Shown here: piece after piece, positions 58,724-64,000 of the stretch
How the letters are laid out: every line of letters starts with the position of its first letter
Numbering within the stretch: position 1 is the first letter of the stretch
DNA from: Heterohyrax brucei
Taxonomy: Eukaryota > Chordata > Mammalia > Hyracoidea > Procaviidae
Direction: 5' to 3'
DNA length: 64,000 nt
Assembly: GCA_028571685.1 (NCBI GenBank)
Contig: CM053142.1
Coordinates: forward strand, 71,387,296-71,451,295
Translations under genes and position numbers: made by a program
Notes under the pieces: model-generated
What the model saw: only the letters and a program-made list of their open reading frames with translations
Told to the model about the DNA's origin: nothing
Database searches by the model: none

Positions 58724-59740
58724 ATGGCTTCAGAAGGCCCACAAAAGAAAGATGCAAAGAACTTCCCAGATGAAGAAGCCTTTCGGAAACTATTGGAGGG
58801 CAAGTACAAAAGAATTACGTATACAGCCCTCCTAGATTTTATTCAAAATGCAGCAGAACAAAATGAAAAATTAAGCAAGCTGTTTGATCTGATGGAACAC
58901 CAGCACTCTGAAATCCAACAGATCAAGAACAAAATCAAAGAGATAGAAAATTCAGTTCAAAGCCAAGAAAACAGAATGGAACAAATGGAAAATAAACTTT
59001 CTCACTTGGAAGACAGATCTACTGACTCCAGCATCTGTGCAAAGAAATCAGGAAAAAGAAACAAGAAAAATGAAGAAGCATTAAGAAACATGTAGGACTC
59101 TATTAAGAGGAATAATTTACGATTAACTGGAGTTCCTGAACAGGATAGGACACCTGAGAACATAGATAGTATCGTTGCTGAGCTGCTGACAGAAAACCTC
59201 CCAGAAATTCTGAAAGAATAGACCATAGATATCCAAGATGCATATAGAATGCCACTCAATATAGATCCACAGAGAAAGACTCCAAGACATATTATAATCA
59301 AGCTTAACAAAATGAAACACAAGCAGAAACTCTTAAAGGCAGCAAGACTCAAAGCAAAGCTAGCATTCAGAGGGAAACTCCTAGGCGTTCATCCGATTTC
59401 TCAGCAGAAATAATGCTGGCATGGAGACAATGAGATGACACATTCAAAGCCTTGAAGGAGGAGAACTTCCAACAGAGAATTATATATCCTGCAAAACTAT
59501 CTTTCAAATATGAAAATGAAATCAAGACATTTGCAGGTAAGCAGAAACCCAGAGAGTTTGTAAAAAACCAAACCAAATCTACAAGAAATAGTAAAAGAAG
59601 CTTTTGGCTTAGAAGAACAAACACATTAATTTATGTTTTAGGAGGAAATTCACGAGATATCATCCAGAGACCTACTCACTTAGGGAAGACTCCAGACTCA
59701 ATCAAACCTATAACAGTGAAAGAAATGATCCAGTGATCAT
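58724..59740 (+). pseudogene. L1 ORF1 (RNA-binding chaperone), broken
   Basis: From MASEGPQKKDAK the frame is open to a TAG at 59093-59095: leader, then a coiled coil (about residues 45-100, heptads such as EIQQIKNKIKEIENSV). In the same frame RNNLRLTGVPEQD (RRM start) and RHIIIKLNKMKHKQKLLKAA follow, with another TAG near 59219. The C-terminus shifts frame (59452-59736) with PAKLSFKYENEIKTFAGKQK, the ORF1p C-terminal signature. Non-functional. Confidence 0.82.
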
Positions 59741-59996
59741 ATCATGAAAAGTATGATTTCATCATGTTAAAAAGAGGGATGTATTACAGTCGTTATAGTG
59801 CTTCCAGATGGAGAGGCAGTCAACAAAACTGGTAGTAATTAAAATTGAGTTTATACATAGTTTATTAAGGAGAATCACAGGGCAGCTGCAAAGCACAATA
59901 AAGATGCAACATATCAAATCAAGAAACATAATACAGGAGTCTTAACAACCACAACACCAACACTGTAAAAGGTGAAAAATCAACTCATAAAGAAGA

Positions 59997-62772
59997 ATGT
60001 CCCAAAACAGAATAATAAGAACAACACTAAACACATATCTATCAATAATTACATTGAATGTGCATGGCCTGAATGCTCCAGTAAAGACACAAGTGGTGTC
60101 TTGGATCAAAAGACACGACTCGTTCATATGTTGCTTAGAAAAAACTCACCTTAGACTTAAAGATAGGAACAAACTGAAAGTTAAAGGATGAAAGAATAGA
60201 TATCAAGCTAATGATACACAAAAAATAGCACGTGTGCCAATAGTAATCTCAGATAAAATAGATTTTAATGTAAAATCCACCATTGTGGACAAGGATGGAC
60301 ACTGTTTATTGCTGAAAGTTTCAATACACAAGCAGGACTTAACAATATTAAATATTTATGCACCCAATACCAGAGCATCTAAATACATCCGAGAAACACT
60401 GACTACATTCAAAAACAAGATAGATCACTCCACAATAATAATGGGAGACTTCAACACTCCACTCTCAATATTGGACAGATTGTCTAGAAAAAAGCTCAGT
60501 AAAGACAAGAATGATCTTATTGCCACAAATTAACCAGATAGACCTCATTGACATATACAGAACTTTCTATCTATCAGCAGATAACTACACCTTCTTCTCC
60601 AGTGCACATGGAACATTTTCCAGAATAGACCATGTGTTAGGATATAAAGCAAATCTCAACAAAAGCCATTACATTAAATTATTGCAAAGCATCTTTTGCA
60701 GACCACAAAGCCATTAAAGTTGAAATCAGCAGCATAAAAAGCATACATAGAAAGTGGAACTCATGGAAACTGAACAACATCTTGCTCAAAAACCCATGGA
60801 TTATTGAAGAAATCAAGGATGAAATAAAGAAATTTAGGGATTCCAATGAGAATGAAAACACTTCCTACCAGAACCTATGAGATACAGCCTAGGCAGTGCT
60901 CAGAGGTCAGCTTACCTCCATAAATGCACACATCTGGAAAGAAGAAAGAAATCACATCAAAGAACTAACCCTATAGCTTGAACAAGTAGAGAGAGAACAA
61001 CAGAGGAACCCCTCAGGCACCAGAAGTAAACAAATCATAAAGATTACAACTAAATGAATTAGAGACTAGAAGAACAATTAAAAAAATTGCAAAGACCAAA
61101 AGCTGGTTCTTAGAAAAGATCAACAAAATTGACCAACAATTGGCTAAACTTACTAAAGAAAAACAGGAAAGGAAACAACCCAAATAAGAAATGAGAGGAG
61201 AGTTGTCACAACAGATCCAGCAGAAATCCAAAATATCATAACAGAATACTACAAAAGACTACACTCTAACAAATTTGAAAACCTAGAGGAAATGGACAAA
61301 TTCCTTGATTCATATCACCTACCAAAATTATCACAAGGTGAAGCAGAACAACTTAATAAACCCATCACAAAGGAAGAGACTGAAAAAGTCATCCCAAAAC
61401 TACCAACCAAAAAAAGCCCTGGTCCAGATGGCTTCACCAGAGAATTCTACCAAGCTTTTAGAGAACATTTATCTCCAATACTACTGAGACTATTTCACAG
61501 CATAGAAAAGGATGGAGTACTCTCAAATTCATTTTATGAAGCCAGCATAACCCTGATACCAAAGCCAGGGAAAGACCCAACAAAAAAGGAGAACTACAGA
61601 CCAATATCACTCATGAATCTAGATGCAAAAATCTTCAACAAAATTCTTGCCAACAGAATACTACAACATATCAAAAAAATAATCCATCACAACCAAGCAG
61701 GATTCATACCAGGGGTGCAAGTCTAGTTCAACATCAGGAAAACAATTAATGTGATCAACCACGTAAATAACACAAAAGACAAAAATCACCTAATCTTGTC
61801 TACTGAGGCAGAAAAGGCATTTGATAAAGTCCAAAACCCATTCACGCTAAAAACTCTCAGCAAAATAGGAATAGATGGCAAATTCCTCAATGCAATAAGG
61901 GCCATTTATACAAAGTCAACTGCTTACATCATCTTGAATGGAGAGAGACTGAAACAATTCTGCTTGAGGAGAACTAGACAAGGATGCCCACTCTCATCTT
62001 TCTTGTTCAACATTGTACTAAAAGTTCTATCCAGAGCAATTAGACAAGATCAAGAAACAAAGGGCATCTGCATCAGCAAAGAGGAAGTAAAAATCTCCCC
62101 GTTTACAGGTGATATGATTGTATATGCAGAGAATCCTAAGGAATCCATACGTAAACTACTCAAATTGATAGAAGAGTTCAGCAAAGTGTGAGGATACAAG
62201 AGAAACATAAGTAAATCAGTAGGATTCCTTTATACCAACAACGAGATTATTAAGGAACAAATCACCAAATCAATATCATTTACTATAGCCCCCCCAGAAG
62301 ATAAAACACCTAGAATAAATCTAACCAGAGAAATAACAGACTTTTACAAAGAGAACTACAAGATCTTACTATAAGAAACTAAGAGAGACTTACACAAATG
62401 GAGAAACCTACCCTGTTCATGGATTGGAAGACTTAACATTGTGAAAATATGTATTTTACCCAAAGCAATTTGCTTATATAATGCAATACCAATACAAATT
62501 CCTGTGACATTTTTTTTAATGAAGTGGAGAAACAAATAACCAACTTTGTTTGGAAAGGAAAGAATCCCTGGATAAGCAAAACACTTCTGAAGAAGAACAC
62601 ACTGGGAGGCTGTTTACTACCAGACTTTAGAACCTATTACACTGCCATAGTGGTCAAAACAGCCTGGTACTGGTACAAAAAGAGACAGATAGATCAATGG
62701 AACAGAATTGAGACCCCAGAGATGACACCATCCTCCCATGAACAGTTGATATTCGACAAAGGCCCTAAGACA
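59997..62772 (+). pseudogene. L1 ORF2 (endonuclease-reverse transcriptase), broken, first part
   Basis: The endonuclease is in pieces: LSIITLNVHGLNAPVK (60.03 kb), ILNIYAPNTR and IIMGDFNTPLS (60.3-60.5 kb), SSAHGTFSRIDHVLG (60.6 kb). [19 protein letters not shown] and [20 protein letters not shown] (61292-61726), then [10 protein letters not shown] and [15 protein letters not shown] (61751-62191). Motif A has E for the catalytic D, and motif C reads FTGD instead of FADD, so polymerase activity is lost even apart from stops. 62524-62772 holds the post-RT part (KNPWISKTLLKKNTLGGCLL). Confidence 0.85.
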
Positions 62773-63296
62773 TGTCATGGATTGAATTGTGTCCCCCCCA
62801 AAGTACATGTAGCCATGTGACTGGGCCATGATTCCCAGTGTCTTGTGATTGTCCTCCATTTTGTGGTTTTCCTATGCTGTATGTTAAAGGATTAGTGTGG
62901 GGCTGTAAATGCCTTCATAGGATCACCTCCCTGGTCCACTGAGAAGAGAGTTTCCCTGGAGTATGGCTTGTCCCACCCTTAATGCTTTCATACAGCAAGA
63001 GATAAAAGGAAAGAGAAGCAGGCTGAGAATTGGAACCTCACACCATCAAGCAAGCAACACTGGCAGAAAAGCGCATCCTTCAGACCTGAGGTTCCTGCAA
63101 CAAGATGATCCCTGGAAAAAGACTAATGCAATACCACAATTTCCTCCAGAGCCAACAGGGGTGAAGACCTTCCCATGGAGCAGACATCCTGAATTTGGAC
63201 TCGTAGCCTACCAGATTATGTAAGAATAAACTTTTCTTAGTTAAAGCCATCCACTCTGTGGTATTTCTGTTAGAGCAGCACTAGCTCACTGAAACA
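62773..63296 (+). mobile_element. Solo LTR (ERVL/MaLR-like) in L1 ORF2
   Basis: TGTCATGGATTGAATTGTG to AGCACTAGCTCACTGAAACA, 524 bp. GACA precedes (62769-62772) and follows (63297-63300), and the L1 reading resumes at once (TTAAACTATGTAAAAGCAAC). Poly(A) signal GAATAAAC is near 63224. Confidence 0.75.
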
Positions 63297-63300
63297 GACA

Positions 63301-64000
63301 TTAAACTATGTAAAAGCAACCTCTTCAACAAATAATGCTGGCAAAATTGGATATCCATCTGCAATAAATTGAAACAACACCCATATCTTACACCTTATAC
63401 AAAAACCAACTCAAACTGGATAAAAGACCTAAATATTAAATCTAAAATGATACAGCTCATTCAAGAAAAATTAAGGTCAACAATGGAAGTTTAAATACAC
63501 AACATAGACAGACTTCAAAATCTGACAAACAAAGCACAATCAACAGAAGAGAAAATAGATAAATGGGAACTACTAAGAATCAAACACTTTTTCTCATCCA
63601 AAGACTTTATCAATAGAATTAAAAGGCCACCTACAGAATGGGAAAAAGTGTTTGGCAACTATACATCAGATGATACCTGATCTCCATAATCTGTAAGGTA
63701 CTACAAAATATCAACAAGAAAAAGATAAATCATCCAATTAAGCGATGGGCAAAGGAGACAGGCAGACACTTCTCTAAAGAGGAGATCCAGGCAGCTAAAA
63801 AAGACACGTGGACATGCTCACGATCATTAGCTATTCAAGAAATTCAAATCAAAACGACAATGAGATACCACCTTACTCCAACAAGGTTGGCCATGATCCA
63901 AAAAACCCAAAATGGCAAATGCTGGAGAGGCTGCGGAGAAATTGGAATTCTCCTACACTGTTGGTGGGATTGCAAAATGGTGCAACCTCTTTGGAAAGCA
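63301..64000 (+). pseudogene. L1 ORF2 C-terminal part after the LTR
   Basis: AATAATGCTGGCAAAATTGG, AAGACTTTATCAATAGAA, TGAGATACCACCTTACTCC and GGAGAGGCTGCGGAGAAAT are L1 ORF2 end words. Cut by the window edge. Confidence 0.85.

Larger units (their letters stand above)
57795..64000 (+). mobile_element. L1, 5' end to beyond the window edge, interrupted by an LTR
   Basis: It starts near GTGGAGTCAAGATGGCAAAC, with a 5' UTR to 58.69 kb, ORF1 (58724 to about 59740) and ORF2 from 59997, running off the window. The LTR at 62773-63296 is inserted in ORF2. Words match the two minus-strand L1s, so it is the same lineage. Confidence 0.88.

Overview
This is a vertebrate nuclear window: one split gene set in dense interspersed repeats, with no operons, CRISPR arrays or phage. 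The repeats point to an afrotherian mammal, most likely an elephant or close paenungulate. About twenty AfroSINE-type copies are present, recognisable by the CCACCAGGGTTTCC head complement and the ACTGCCATCGAGT / GAGTCGGAATCGACTC 3' part. There are also many RTE (BovB-like) LINE fragments whose 3' end resembles the SINE tail, an L1 family with a long 3' UTR, and older shared mammalian repeats (MIR, L2, MLT1, ancient L1M). Family names come from recognition of diagnostic words, not a database search.

Region 2.1-11.15 kb holds the only protein-coding gene I can support: CD69, on the minus strand, complete in five exons. CDS exons are 10827-10764, 7162-7040, 5148-4955, 4593-4490 and 3233-3125. 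They give a 197-residue type II C-type-lectin-like receptor with intact GT-AG splice sites and frame. Upstream are a TATA-like box (about 10935-10940) and a consensus kappaB site (11121-11130). Downstream is a roughly 1 kb 3' UTR with ATTTA pentamers and an AATAAA at 2156-2151. Intron 1 carries a tight ETS-IRF / E-box / AP-1 cluster (8967-8990), and 18.5-20.17 kb upstream is mostly unique sequence with GATA, ETS and RUNX words. Both are candidate enhancers.

Region 11-38.9 kb is intergenic. It contains AfroSINEs, an L1 5' UTR fragment (13.1-14.2 kb), a 5'-inverted (twin-primed) L1 inside an RTE 3' end (14.5-16.1 kb), and several RTE pieces (20.2, 21.8-23.8, 25.1-26.7, 30.3, 32.4, 33.6-35.4, 37.2-38.2 kb). 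Two LTRs of one family face opposite ways (23.3-24.2 kb). An MLT1/MaLR remnant, a mariner remnant inside an RTE (25.66-26.20 kb) and an ancient L1M (35.4-37.2 kb) with an AT-rich expansion complete this part.

Region 38.9-51.65 kb is one three-level nest. A near full-length minus-strand RTE is split by a near full-length minus-strand L1 (41.6-51.26 kb), which is itself split by a 5'-truncated L1 (43.89-47.42 kb). Diverged target-site duplications mark both insertions.

Region 51.65-64 kb has about 2.3 kb of unassigned sequence with a 46-bp AfroSINE-tail micro-insertion, then a decayed endogenous retrovirus with a tRNA-Ser-type primer-binding site (54.1-57.5 kb). A plus-strand L1 from its 5' UTR (57.8 kb) runs off the window end and is interrupted by a solo LTR (62773-63296).

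No gene beyond CD69 was found. All other open frames lie in decayed transposons or look like chance frames.
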